Below, in pieces: positions 24,882 to 32,851 of a stretch of DNA of 64,000 nucleotides. The notes under the pieces were generated by a model, which had not been told where the DNA came from, did no database searches, and saw only the letters and a program-made list of their open reading frames with translations. Numbering within the stretch: position 1 is the stretch's first letter; each line of letters opens with the position of its first letter. The position numbers were made by a program, and so were the translations under genes. Source of the DNA: Acetothermia bacterium UBA3571 (GTDB lineage Bacteria; Bipolaricaulota; Bipolaricaulia; Bipolaricaulales; Bipolaricaulaceae); NCBI GenBank assembly GCA_002375995.1, contig DFNI01000037.1, positions 3,489 to 67,488 on the forward strand, given 5' to 3'.

Positions 24882-25580
24882 TCAGATGTTGAGGAGGCCC
24901 AAGAGCCAGCTGAAAAGGGGCGCCAGTGCCAAGGCAGGGAGAAGCTCCACCGCCGAGACCCTTTTCCACCCCAAAATCTCAAACCCCAGCGCAATAATCA
25001 CCGCCCCTCCCGCGGCAGAGAAGGCGAGCATCTCCGGCGCAGTAGGGGAAAGGGCCCCCACGTTGGTGACCAAAAGCCTTCCCACCAGGGTGATCCCTCC
25101 CTGATACACCAAAAGGACTCCCAGGGAAAGGAGCACCCCCGGCCCCAACGCCGCCGTCAAAGCCACGGAGGAAATGCCGTCGAGGATGGCCTTGGCCCCC
25201 AGGACCGACCAGTCACCGAACATCCCGTCCCGCAGGGCCCCAAGCAGGGTCATGGGGCCGACACAGAAAAGGAGGCTCGCGGTTAGGAACCCCTCGGCCA
25301 GCGGGTATCCCCGGAACCACCGCTCCACCCGCTTGCTCCCCCGCTCCAGACGCTCCTCCAGCCGGAGCCACGAGCCCACGATTCCCCCGAGGATCACCGC
25401 GAGAAGAAGCGAGAGCACCTCCTCGGACTCCAAGGCCATTCGGAACCCCAGGACCAGGGTGACGAGCCCCACCCCCCCGGTGGCCGCTTTGCGCACCCTT
25501 TCCGGAAGCCGTTCTCCTACCAAAAGGCCCACGGTTCCCCCCGCGAGCACTGTGCCCATGTTGATCCACGTTCCGATCAT
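24882..25580 (-). CDS. DUF554 membrane protein (YqgA-like)
   Basis: A 232-residue integral membrane protein with six or seven helices. The N-terminus MIGTWINMGTVLAGGTVGLLVG, the loop RLERGSKRVERW and the segment LLFCVGPMTLLGALRDG are typical of DUF554. Members are thought to be transporters, but the substrate is not established. The start overlaps the stop of the upstream ABC ATPase by 4 bp, so it belongs to the same minus-strand transcription unit as the importer. Confidence 0.85.
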   Translation of the reverse strand: MIGTWINMGTVLAGGTVGLLVGERLPERVRKAATGGVGLVTLVLGFRMALESEEVLSLLLAVILGGIVGSWLRLEERLERGSKRVERWFRGYPLAEGFLTASLLFCVGPMTLLGALRDGMFGDWSVLGAKAILDGISSVALTAALGPGVLLSLGVLLVYQGGITLVGRLLVTNVGALSPTAPEMLAFSAAGGAVIIALGFEILGWKRVSAVELLPALALAPLFSWLLGLLNI

Positions 25581-26440
25581 CTCTCCGCTCCAAATATATC
25601 CGGCTTTTCGCCCAGAGCATGCCGAAGGTCCCCATCCATTCCGCCGTCACGCCCCCGCTGGTACCCATTGCCGGGCAGGAGATAACGGATGGTCACCTCC
25701 CCGGTTCGGGTGTCGATCCCTATATCCGCCTCCACGTCGAAGGCAAGGCGGACGTTTTCCGGGGTAAACACCGCCTGGGGATTCCCATCGGCGAGGAGCT
25801 CCCCTTTCGCGAGGAGGAGGACACGCGGGAAAGTGGCGGCGAGGTTGAGGTCGTGGGCAGTGGCGATCACCGTGATCCCCTCTCCGGCCCAATCCCGGAA
25901 AAGTTGGATCAGCTCGACCTGGGCCTTGATATCGAGGTGAGCGGTGGGCTCGTCGAGGAGCAACACCTCCGGTTCCCGGGCCAGGGCCGCAGCGATGAAA
26001 GCCTTTCTGCGTTCGCCGCCGGAGAGGGTCGAGAGGCGTCTTTTCCTGAGCGTTGAGAGCCCCACGAGTCTCAGGGCCCGCTCCACCGCCTCCCGATCCC
26101 TTGGCCCCAGGCGGTCGGGAAAGCTCAGGTAAGGGAGGCGCCCGAGCTCCACCAGTTCCTCCACGGTGAAGTCGAAGTTCGTCCCCGGATCCTGGGCTAC
26201 CGCCCCGATCCGCTTGGAGATCTCCCGGGGAGAAAGGCGGGATGCGGGGCGCCCGTCCACGTAGACCTTGCCCCGCTGAGGACGCAGGATTCCGGCGATT
26301 ACCCGCAAAAGGGTGGTCTTCCCCGCCCCGTTGGGGCCCACCACGGAAAGGAGTTCCCCTTCTCTTACCTCGAGTTCCACCTCCCTCAGCGCCACCCGAT
26401 CCCCGTAGCCCGCGGTGACCCGCTCCAGGAGGATCCTCAT
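25577..26440 (-). CDS. BtuD/FhuC-type ABC importer ATPase
   Basis: A 287-residue ATPase of the iron-siderophore/cobalamin importer class. Walker A is GPNGAGKTTLL, the signature is LSGGERRKAFIAAAL and Walker B is LLLDEPTAHLD; the switch histidine is in ATAHDLN. The C-terminal extension (AFDVEADIGIDTRTGEVTIRYLLPG) is usual for this class. ATG 26440 overlaps the permease stop as ATGA. With the permease and binding protein it forms a complete importer; in a corrinoid-dependent acetogen, cobalamin is an attractive substrate, but that is inference. Confidence 0.88.
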   Translation of the reverse strand: MRILLERVTAGYGDRVALREVELEVREGELLSVVGPNGAGKTTLLRVIAGILRPQRGKVYVDGRPASRLSPREISKRIGAVAQDPGTNFDFTVEELVELGRLPYLSFPDRLGPRDREAVERALRLVGLSTLRKRRLSTLSGGERRKAFIAAALAREPEVLLLDEPTAHLDIKAQVELIQLFRDWAGEGITVIATAHDLNLAATFPRVLLLAKGELLADGNPQAVFTPENVRLAFDVEADIGIDTRTGEVTIRYLLPGNGYQRGRDGGMDGDLRHALGEKPDIFGAER

Positions 26441-27414
26441 CCCGACCTCCGCCAAAGGAGCCAGAGGAAGAAGGGCACCCCGATAAACGCGGTGATCACC
26501 CCCACCGGGAGCTCCGCCGGGGCCAGGACCGTGCGTGCCAGGGCATCGGCCCAAACAAGCAGGATCCCCCCGCAGAGGGCTGCGGCCGGCAGAAGCCCCC
26601 GGTGATCAGGCCCCAGGAGGAGGCGCACTAGGTGTGGGGCCACGAGCCCCACGAACCCCACCGTCCCGGACACCGAGACCGAGGCCCCGGTAAGGAGGGT
26701 GGTGACGCCCAAAAGGAGGCGACGCAACCGCACGGGATCCACTCCCAGATATCGTGCTCCTTCATCCCCCAGCGCGAGGGCGTTTATGCGGCGCCCCAAC
26801 CCCCAAAGGAGCACAAGGCTGGGCCCCACCGCGGCCCCCAAAAGCCATACCCGGGACCAGTTGGCCCTCACGAAGCTTCCCATGGTCCAGAAGATGATCT
26901 CCGCGAGGCGCCTGTCCCCCGCGGAAACGAACAGGATGAAGCTCGTCACCGCGGAAAGGAGCGACCCCACCGCAACACCGGCGAGGATCAGGGACATCCC
27001 CGCGCGCCCCCTTTTTCCCAGCTGATAGACCATGGCCACCGCTCCCAAAGCCCCCAGGAATGCCCCCAAAGGAACGGGGATCGTCTCCCCGATCCCCGAT
27101 GCGATCACCGCCGCCGCGCCGGCCGCGGCCCCCCCGGCCACCCCGAGGACATAGGGGGACGCCAGGGGGTTATGGAAGATCCCCTGCATCACCCCTCCAG
27201 AGAGGGAAAGGGCCGCCCCCACGGCGAACGCGAGGGCGGCCCGGGGCAATCGCATCTCCCAGAGGATCAGCCGCTGGGCGCGGGACACTTCGTCGGGGTG
27301 AAAAAGGGCGCGGAAAAGGTCCCTGGGGCCGATCTCCGCTGGCCCCAGAAGGATCGCCCCGAAGATGCTTCCCACCGAGACCAGGACGAGGACAAGGAAG
27401 ACCTTGAGGGACAC
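26437..27414 (-). CDS. FecCD/BtuC-type ABC importer permease
   Basis: A 325-residue permease with nine or ten helices. Family signatures include RLPRAALAFAVGAALSLSGGVMQGIFHNPLA near the N-terminus, LGVAGGAAAGAAAVI, and the coupling-region segment VSVSGTVGFVGLVAPHLVRLLLGPDHR. It pairs with the ATPase (4-bp overlap) and follows the binding-protein gene by 3 bp. The substrate is set by the binding protein: corrinoid, heme or ferric chelate. Confidence 0.9.
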   Translation of the reverse strand: MSLKVFLVLVLVSVGSIFGAILLGPAEIGPRDLFRALFHPDEVSRAQRLILWEMRLPRAALAFAVGAALSLSGGVMQGIFHNPLASPYVLGVAGGAAAGAAAVIASGIGETIPVPLGAFLGALGAVAMVYQLGKRGRAGMSLILAGVAVGSLLSAVTSFILFVSAGDRRLAEIIFWTMGSFVRANWSRVWLLGAAVGPSLVLLWGLGRRINALALGDEGARYLGVDPVRLRRLLLGVTTLLTGASVSVSGTVGFVGLVAPHLVRLLLGPDHRGLLPAAALCGGILLVWADALARTVLAPAELPVGVITAFIGVPFFLWLLWRRSG

Positions 27415-27417
27415 GGG

Positions 27418-28302
27418 CTATTCCCCGCCCCCCTCCCGGAAGGCCTCGGGGTGCAAGAGTTCCGCCAGCTTCTGGAGAACCTCCGCCACCCGGGTGGAGA
27501 TCGCGGCGGAAGCCTTGATGCCGTAGACCCTTCCATCGCGGACAGCGCTTATACCTTGGAGGAGCCTGCTTTCGAGGATGTTTCCTACCTGGGAGGGATC
27601 GGTGAGGATCACTTCGGGGTCGCGCGTGACGAGTTCCTCCAGGCTCGCCTGGGGGAAGCCAACGAGGTCCGCGAACGCGTTCTCCCCACCGGCCCTGAGG
27701 ATGAGCTCGTTTTCCGGGGTATCCCGGCCCGCGGCCCAGGGAGCGGTGTCGGGGGCGGACATGTAAATGAAGGCGACCCTGAGCTTGGGAAGGCCTAATA
27801 CCCGGGCTTCTATCCGGACGATTTCCTCAGCGATGGTGCCCGTCAGGGCCGCCGCACGCTCTCCTAGCCCCGCTGCGACCCCCACTGTCCGGATGGCATC
27901 GAAGATATCCACGATGCCGCGGATGTAGCCCCCGGGGCCACCCACGGTGAGCACGGTTATTCCCAGCTCTTCCAATTTGTCCCTAATATCTCCCCAAGCC
28001 CCCAGGACGAGGTCTGGCTCCAGGGCGACGATGGCCTCCAGCGAGGGCGAGAAGGAGGGGCCGACCGAAGGGAGGCCGGAAAGCTCCGGCGGGTTATCCG
28101 GGGAGTCAGCCAAACCCACGATCATCCCTTCAGCTCCGAGATCCATCAGGATTTCAGCGTAGAGGGGAAGGAGGACGACGATCCTCTCTGGACGCTGGGC
28201 GATGGTTATCTCCATCCCCCGGTCGTCCGCCACCGTGACCGGAAACGCCCATACAAGGCCCACAAGCGACAGTGCCACCCCGAAGGCCACGAGCTTCCGC
28301 AT
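27418..28302 (-). CDS. BtuF/FepB-type substrate-binding protein
   Basis: A 294-residue class III periplasmic binding protein with signal peptide (MRKLVAFGVALSLVGLVWA). It shows the two-lobe pattern: PERIVVLLPLYAEILMDLGAEGMIVGLADSPDNPP in the first lobe, LEAIVALEPDLVLG, and a second lobe beginning after the long helix (KLRVAFIYMSAPDTAPWAAGRDT). No lipobox is seen, so it is probably soluble or anchored by its N-terminus. It is the first gene of the importer operon. The ligand is unknown; cobalamin is plausible given the adjacent folD and the AcsCD corrinoid protein in this genome. Confidence 0.85.
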   Translation of the reverse strand: MRKLVAFGVALSLVGLVWAFPVTVADDRGMEITIAQRPERIVVLLPLYAEILMDLGAEGMIVGLADSPDNPPELSGLPSVGPSFSPSLEAIVALEPDLVLGAWGDIRDKLEELGITVLTVGGPGGYIRGIVDIFDAIRTVGVAAGLGERAAALTGTIAEEIVRIEARVLGLPKLRVAFIYMSAPDTAPWAAGRDTPENELILRAGGENAFADLVGFPQASLEELVTRDPEVILTDPSQVGNILESRLLQGISAVRDGRVYGIKASAAISTRVAEVLQKLAELLHPEAFREGGGE

Positions 28303-28337
28303 TTCCGCCCCCTTTGGCCACGTAAGTTACAGCAATT

Positions 28338-29225
28338 TTATGCTAACCCGGCCTGGAACTCCGCTGCGGTCACGGTGTTCCACATGAGCATTGCCACCGT
28401 CATCGGTCCCACGCCCCCGGGCACCGGGGTTATCGCCTCCACCTTCTCGGAAAGCGCCTCGAAGTCGGTGTCGCCCACCAGCCGGAAGCCCGACTTCTTC
28501 GTGGGATCGGGGACGCGGTTCACGCCCACGTCAATCACCACTGCCCCTTCCCGCACCATGTCCGCGGTGATGACCCTGGGCCGTCCGATGGCCACCACCA
28601 GGATATCGGCCTGCCGGGTGAACCGCGCTAGATCTGGAGTGCGGGAGTGACACACGGTCACGGTGGCGTTGGCCCCGGCCTTCTTCTGGATCAGGATGGC
28701 GAAGAGGGGCTTTCCATTGATGTTGCTGCGGCCGCAGATCACTACGTGCTTCCCCTCGGGGGAATAGCCCGATCGGAGGAGCATCTGCCATACCCCGTGG
28801 GGGGTACAGGGCAGGAGGTACGGCTCCCCGATGAGGAGCTTCCCCACGTTTACCGGATGGAAACAATCCGCATCCTTCATGGGATCGATGGCCTCGATCA
28901 CTTTGCGCTCGTCGATATGTTTGGGGAGGGGAAGCTGCACCAGGATCCCGTGAAACTTGGGATCACGATTAAGCTCCTCTATCTTCGCGAGCAACGTCTC
29001 TTCGGGGGTGTCCTCGGGGAAGACGATGGTTTCCGAGTAAACCCCCACCGCCGCGGCGGTCTTGCTCTTTTGCTTCATGTAGGAGATGGAGGCGGGATCA
29101 TCCCCCACCCGGACCATAGCTAGCCCCGGGGTGATCCCCTTTTCCTTGAGCCGCGCCACCCGTTCCCGTAACTCCTCCACCACTTGCGCCGAAAGGTCCC
29201 GTCCCGAGATGATCTTGGCCGCCAT
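28338..29225 (-). CDS. folD: Bifunctional methylene-THF dehydrogenase / methenyl-THF cyclohydrolase
   Basis: A 295-residue FolD that interconverts methylene-, methenyl- and formyl-tetrahydrofolate with NAD(P). The catalytic tyrosine/lysine region is ISYMKQKSKTAAAVG. GILVQLPLPKHI, LPCTPHGVW and the cofactor loop VICGRSNINGKP are present; most FolD proteins have Val rather than Asn in GRSN-x-x-GKP. The C-terminus ITPVPGGVGPMTVAMLM is intact. ATG 29225, after AAAGGGG, is preferred over GTG 29231. In this organism it serves the methyl branch of the Wood-Ljungdahl pathway that feeds acsE, besides one-carbon biosynthesis. Confidence 0.95.
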   Translation of the reverse strand: MAAKIISGRDLSAQVVEELRERVARLKEKGITPGLAMVRVGDDPASISYMKQKSKTAAAVGVYSETIVFPEDTPEETLLAKIEELNRDPKFHGILVQLPLPKHIDERKVIEAIDPMKDADCFHPVNVGKLLIGEPYLLPCTPHGVWQMLLRSGYSPEGKHVVICGRSNINGKPLFAILIQKKAGANATVTVCHSRTPDLARFTRQADILVVAIGRPRVITADMVREGAVVIDVGVNRVPDPTKKSGFRLVGDTDFEALSEKVEAITPVPGGVGPMTVAMLMWNTVTAAEFQAGLA

Positions 29226-29282
29226 GACCACCCCTTTCGTTTGCTGAAGATGCTTCGGGGCATTATAAAGTGCTGAGGTCCT

Positions 29283-29888
29283 ATGGAAGAATGGAGGCGC
29301 TCGCTTGAGCCCAAGATCGAGGAAGCCCGGGCGGAGCTGCGGGGGGTCCCCGTGGAGGAGTTGGCCCGCCGAAGCGGCGGCCGCGTGGTGGGGGGGAGAC
29401 TCGAGCTTGTGTTCCTAGGGGCCGTTTACACTTTGGAACCCGATGGACTCACGTTCCGCCGGCCCGACGGGAACCCGGCCCACGAGGAAGAGGAGGCGAT
29501 GCTCCTCGATTACCTCCGCAACGCCGACGGCGCTCCCCCTTCGGGGCGCTGGATTGGGTTCCGAGAGCTTCCTCACGGGACCTTCTATTTCCGCGCCTTC
29601 CAGGGCTACACCGGGGACGAGCTCGTCCGGCGCCTGGACTCCGACGGTTTCCGACGGGCTGCGGAACGGGCCGGGGGAAGGCCGATACCCCTGGGGGACC
29701 TGGGTTACGAGTTCCGCCCGTTGCCCTTGATCCCGGTGGCGGTGGTATGGTGGGAAGGGGATGAGGAGTTTCCCCCGAAGGCTTCGGTCCTCTTCGACGC
29801 CAACTCGGGTAGATACCTTCCTACCGAGGGGTTGGCCATCTTGGGGAGGCTCCTTTGCCGGAAGCTGATCGCCCTCGCCGGGGACTGA
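29283..29888 (+). CDS. DUF3786 protein
   Basis: A 201-residue cytoplasmic protein matching DUF3786: RWIGFRELPHGTFYFRAFQGYTGDELVRR, then a C-terminal half with FRPLPLIPVAVVWWEGDEEFPPKASVLFD and a final PTEGLAILGRLLCRKLI. The family is common in anaerobes with corrinoid and acetyl-CoA pathway genes, but has no established function. Its 3' end overlaps the start of a CooC-like ATPase by 34 bp, so translation is coupled, and a joint role in metallocentre assembly or corrinoid protein handling is a fair inference. It is transcribed divergently from folD. Confidence 0.8.
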   Translation: MEEWRRSLEPKIEEARAELRGVPVEELARRSGGRVVGGRLELVFLGAVYTLEPDGLTFRRPDGNPAHEEEEAMLLDYLRNADGAPPSGRWIGFRELPHGTFYFRAFQGYTGDELVRRLDSDGFRRAAERAGGRPIPLGDLGYEFRPLPLIPVAVVWWEGDEEFPPKASVLFDANSGRYLPTEGLAILGRLLCRKLIALAGD

Positions 29889-30640
29889 AGGTGGCCATCG
29901 CCGGGAAGGGAGGGGTGGGGAAGACCACCCTGGCGGCGCTCCTGGCCCGGACCGCCGCGGCCCGGGGCTACCGGGTCCTGGCTGTGGACGCCGATCCCAA
30001 CCCCACCCTGGCCCCTACCTTGGGCTATACCGCCCCCATCCGCCCCCTGGCGGAGGAAGAGGACTTGATCTACCAGCGGGCGGGGAAGGAAGGTTTGATC
30101 AAACTCAACCCCACGGTGGACGACATCCCGGACCGCTTCGCGGTGGAACATGGGGGTATTCGGATCCTGGTTCTGGGGGGGATCCGGGGTGGGGGGAGCG
30201 GGTGTGCTTGTCCTGCGAACTCCTTCCTCCGGGCGTTGTTGCGGCATCTCGTCCTCAGACCGGGAGAAACGGTGATCGTGGATTTGGAGGCGGGGGTGGA
30301 GCACCTGGGCCGGGCCACCGCCCAGGGGGTGGACGCGCTCCTGGTGGTGGTGGAGCCCGATGTGCGGACCTTGGAGACGGCGGCGCGGATCCAGGCGCTC
30401 GCGCGGGAGATCGGCCTCACGCGGGTGTACGCGGTGGGGAACAAGCTGGAGGGCAAACTGGACGAAGATTTTATCCGTTCCTCCCTCCCGAATGACCTTC
30501 CCCTCATCGCTACCTTTCCTTTCTCTCAGGAGATCCGTCGGGCGGCCTGGACCGGGAGGTTACCTGAAGTCTCGCTGCCCCAAGTGGAAGAGATCCTCAC
30601 CCAACTGGAAGTCTCCCTCTCCCGCCAAGAGATACGCTAG
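29855..30640 (+). CDS. CooC-like nickel-insertion ATPase (second copy)
   Basis: A 261-residue MinD/CooC family ATPase. The deviant Walker A is AGKGGVGKTTLAAL, the Walker A' aspartate is in AVDADPNPTLA, and a Cys-x-Cys metal site is present in GSGCACPANSFLRAL, the position of the nickel-binding CxC of CooC. The region VIVDLEAGVEHLGRATAQGVDALLVVVEP is also typical. TTG 29855 follows GGGGAGG by 5 nt and is preferred; GTG 29891 is a later alternative. Paired with DUF3786, it is distinct from the CooC inside the acs operon (38356-39129), so the genome has two maturation ATPases. Confidence 0.82.
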   Translation: MPEADRPRRGLKVAIAGKGGVGKTTLAALLARTAAARGYRVLAVDADPNPTLAPTLGYTAPIRPLAEEEDLIYQRAGKEGLIKLNPTVDDIPDRFAVEHGGIRILVLGGIRGGGSGCACPANSFLRALLRHLVLRPGETVIVDLEAGVEHLGRATAQGVDALLVVVEPDVRTLETAARIQALAREIGLTRVYAVGNKLEGKLDEDFIRSSLPNDLPLIATFPFSQEIRRAAWTGRLPEVSLPQVEEILTQLEVSLSRQEIR

Positions 30641-30659
30641 CTTCTCTGTAGCGTCTTCA

Positions 30660-30688
30660 TTGTTTTCGCTTGGGCACGCGTGTATAGT
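30660..30688 (+). promoter_or_regulatory. Predicted sigma-70-type promoter
   Basis: TTGTTT (30660-30665), a 17-bp spacer and TATAGT (30683-30688) lie in the gap after the CooC-like gene and about 120 bp before the ATG of the secreted protein at 30818. The spacing is ideal and the -10 has 5 of 6 consensus bases. Confidence 0.5.
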
Positions 30689-30817
30689 GGGAAAAGTGGA
30701 GGGTTAAGCATCTTAGGGTTTCGTGCTTTCCCCTTCTGCCACAGAAGTTTGTGGGGGTGATATTTGGGATGAGTGTCCTTCGGCACTAGAACTTTCACCA
30801 CAGGGGAGGTGCGTTCA

Positions 30818-32404
30818 ATGCGTTGCGGGAGAAAGCCGGGACTCGTTGTGCTAATGGTTTTCCTGGGAGGGTTTTCCTCGATGAGCGCCTATTCGGATTG
30901 GGATGCCCCCAGCAACCCTCCACTGAAACACACCATTTTCGTAGATCAGGTGGTCTTTACTGATGTCCCAGACGATGGTGCGAACGGAAAATCGGAACTG
31001 TTTATCCACATAACGGTTGCGGGCTTGGGGCTCGTTGAGGTGAGCAAATCGGAAACCCTGGATTTGGAGGAAACAGGGGGGATTTGGCATCTGGGGCTGA
31101 AGAAAGTCGTGGGTTACGAATGCAGCCCCCCGAGGGCCTTGTTCCTGACCTATACGGTTATCGAACTAGACAACGGCGGGGGAGAGATCGTCAAATCGAT
31201 GCTCTTCGCCGGGGCGAGAGCCGCGGCGTTATGGTACCTCCTCAACCCCACAGTAGGAGCAAGCCACCTGGCGACCGGATTAATGGGCTCTGCCATGCTG
31301 CCGATATTGAACGGCCACGACGATTACGGATATGGTACGGTGGTAATAGATCCCAGCGAGGACGAGGACGGCGAAAGCATCTGGCCCGAATATTTCGAAA
31401 CCACCCCCAAGACCGTACAGATGAAAACGTTATTCGACAAAGATAGCGGCGCCATCTTGCGGGTCCACTTGACCATCACCGAAGAGGAAGACAGGGAAGA
31501 ATGCGAGGTCCCCCAAGCTAAGCAGGTCGATGGCCAAAAACTCCTTAAAGAGCTTTATGAGACGGTCACCAAATGGTTCGAGAAGCTTTTGGCGAAACCC
31601 GAAGACGACGGAGGTCCATACTCCGGTTCCTATGGTAACACCGTGGCTAATAAACAAATCAATGCGCTGGCGAACGAGCAAAAGGCAGCGAATTTCGATA
31701 GGTACCAAGTGGATAGGTTGAAGAAAACTTACACCAGCATAGTTTTGGGGAAAGGCACGGCGGCGGTTTTTTCTTTTTTCAAATATGCGCAGCTGAAAGG
31801 TGTGCCCGCTACGACCCTTTCCCAGGCATGGGCGGAGCTGGAAAAGGCTGAGGTCCAAGCTCAACGGGCCGTATCGACTCAAAACCGGGATACTCGGGCC
31901 AACTACATAAAACGTGCCCTCAAGGCCCAGTGGCGCGCCCTGTCCACTTTAGCCCGCGTGATTTTGCAGAATACCCCGGAATCGGCGGGACTCGCCCCTA
32001 CCCGTGGCCCGGAAATCGCCGCTCGAGCCAACGCGGCCGATGCGCGACGAAAAGGGATCCTTCCGGCTTCCTTTGCGACCTTAGGTTCTCCTGAATCGCG
32101 CACCGTTTTCGAACCGCCTCTGCATTTGTTCCTTTGGTTCGACTACCTGGCTATTAAGCCAGGAAACGACGTCACGTTGTTGGCGGCTCTGTCTAGAGAT
32201 GTGAAGGACCTAAGGCTCCGGGTCACCGGGCTCCCGGAGGAAGCGGCGGCAAAGGTAGAACCTATGGAAGGCGTGCCCGCACACTTCTGGATCACGATCG
32301 AAACCAGCGCCCTTCCCCCCGGAATTTATCCTTTCACGGTTAGCGCGGAAGTAGGAGGAAAGACCGTATCCCACGAGGCGGTGGTCGCTGTAGAGGGAAG
32401 CTGA
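30818..32404 (+). CDS. Large secreted protein of unknown function
   Basis: A 528-residue protein with a signal sequence (MRCGRKPGLVVLMVFLGGFSSMSAYS). Regions by sequence: an N-terminal beta-rich part (about 30-210), an acidic linker (DPSEDEDGES), a helical middle (about 250-430) rich in Lys/Gln/Ala that could form a coiled-coil-like bundle (VANKQINALANEQKAANFD; LSQAWAELEKAEVQAQRAV), and a C-terminal Ig-like beta domain (PGNDVTLLAALSRDVKDLRL ... PPGIYPFTVSAEVGGKTV). No enzyme motif is recognised. ATG 30818 has GGGGAGGT 8 nt upstream. Its codon third positions look less GC-rich than those of neighbouring genes. Confidence 0.7.
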   Translation: MRCGRKPGLVVLMVFLGGFSSMSAYSDWDAPSNPPLKHTIFVDQVVFTDVPDDGANGKSELFIHITVAGLGLVEVSKSETLDLEETGGIWHLGLKKVVGYECSPPRALFLTYTVIELDNGGGEIVKSMLFAGARAAALWYLLNPTVGASHLATGLMGSAMLPILNGHDDYGYGTVVIDPSEDEDGESIWPEYFETTPKTVQMKTLFDKDSGAILRVHLTITEEEDREECEVPQAKQVDGQKLLKELYETVTKWFEKLLAKPEDDGGPYSGSYGNTVANKQINALANEQKAANFDRYQVDRLKKTYTSIVLGKGTAAVFSFFKYAQLKGVPATTLSQAWAELEKAEVQAQRAVSTQNRDTRANYIKRALKAQWRALSTLARVILQNTPESAGLAPTRGPEIAARANAADARRKGILPASFATLGSPESRTVFEPPLHLFLWFDYLAIKPGNDVTLLAALSRDVKDLRLRVTGLPEEAAAKVEPMEGVPAHFWITIETSALPPGIYPFTVSAEVGGKTVSHEAVVAVEGS

Positions 32405-32462
32405 ACCCTGGGTTCGAAAGCAGTGGGTAAGCGGCGACAACCTGGAGGTTCCCGCACCGGGC

Positions 32463-32816
32463 TTAGGAGGCCTTCTGCCGAGGAGGAAGGTCCAGGGATA
32501 TTTCTCGACGGAAACCGCCGCAGAAGAGGAGGAGTTTGCTTCCCTCGATTCGGGCCCGCTGGGAGAGTCGGAAATGGGGTGAGGGCACGGGGAAGTCCTC
32601 CCGGAAGTGGCTCTCCCGGGCGAACTCGCAAACAAGTAGGGCCACAAGCCCCGCCGCCGCGGCCTCCACCGCCCTTCCAATTGTTACATATCCCGGCTCA
32701 CTGCACTGGCCGATTACTCTGCCCACGTCAATTCCGTGCCCCGCATCAGGGACCCAGCTTGATGGCCCTCTTTGATCCTTGTTAGATTTGCCAAAGCCCT
32801 TTTCGATCCCTAACAT
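32463..32816 (-). CDS. Doubtful small ORF antisense to the acs operon leader
   Basis: A 117-residue reading frame, MLGIEKGFGKSNKDQRG through LDLPPRQKAS, occupies most of the gap between the secreted-protein gene and acsB. The C-terminal half has high GC at third codon positions and a protein-like composition (LVALLVCEFARESHFRED, SKLLLFCGGFRREISL), which hints at real or once-real coding. No family is recognised and no strong ribosome site is seen at the first ATG; a GTG near 32676 with GGAAGGG is an alternative. It could be a decayed gene. The acsB promoter must also lie in this interval. Confidence 0.25.
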   Translation of the reverse strand: MLGIEKGFGKSNKDQRGPSSWVPDAGHGIDVGRVIGQCSEPGYVTIGRAVEAAAAGLVALLVCEFARESHFREDFPVPSPHFRLSQRARIEGSKLLLFCGGFRREISLDLPPRQKAS

Positions 32817-32851
32817 CTTTCGGAGCGCCAACTCCAAGAGAGGAGGGGGAG

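Noticed and set aside
32423..32785. Plus-strand frame between the secreted-protein gene and acsB
   Set aside because: Low-complexity Pro/Arg/Gly composition and no ribosome site. The opposite strand has better coding character and is listed at low confidence.
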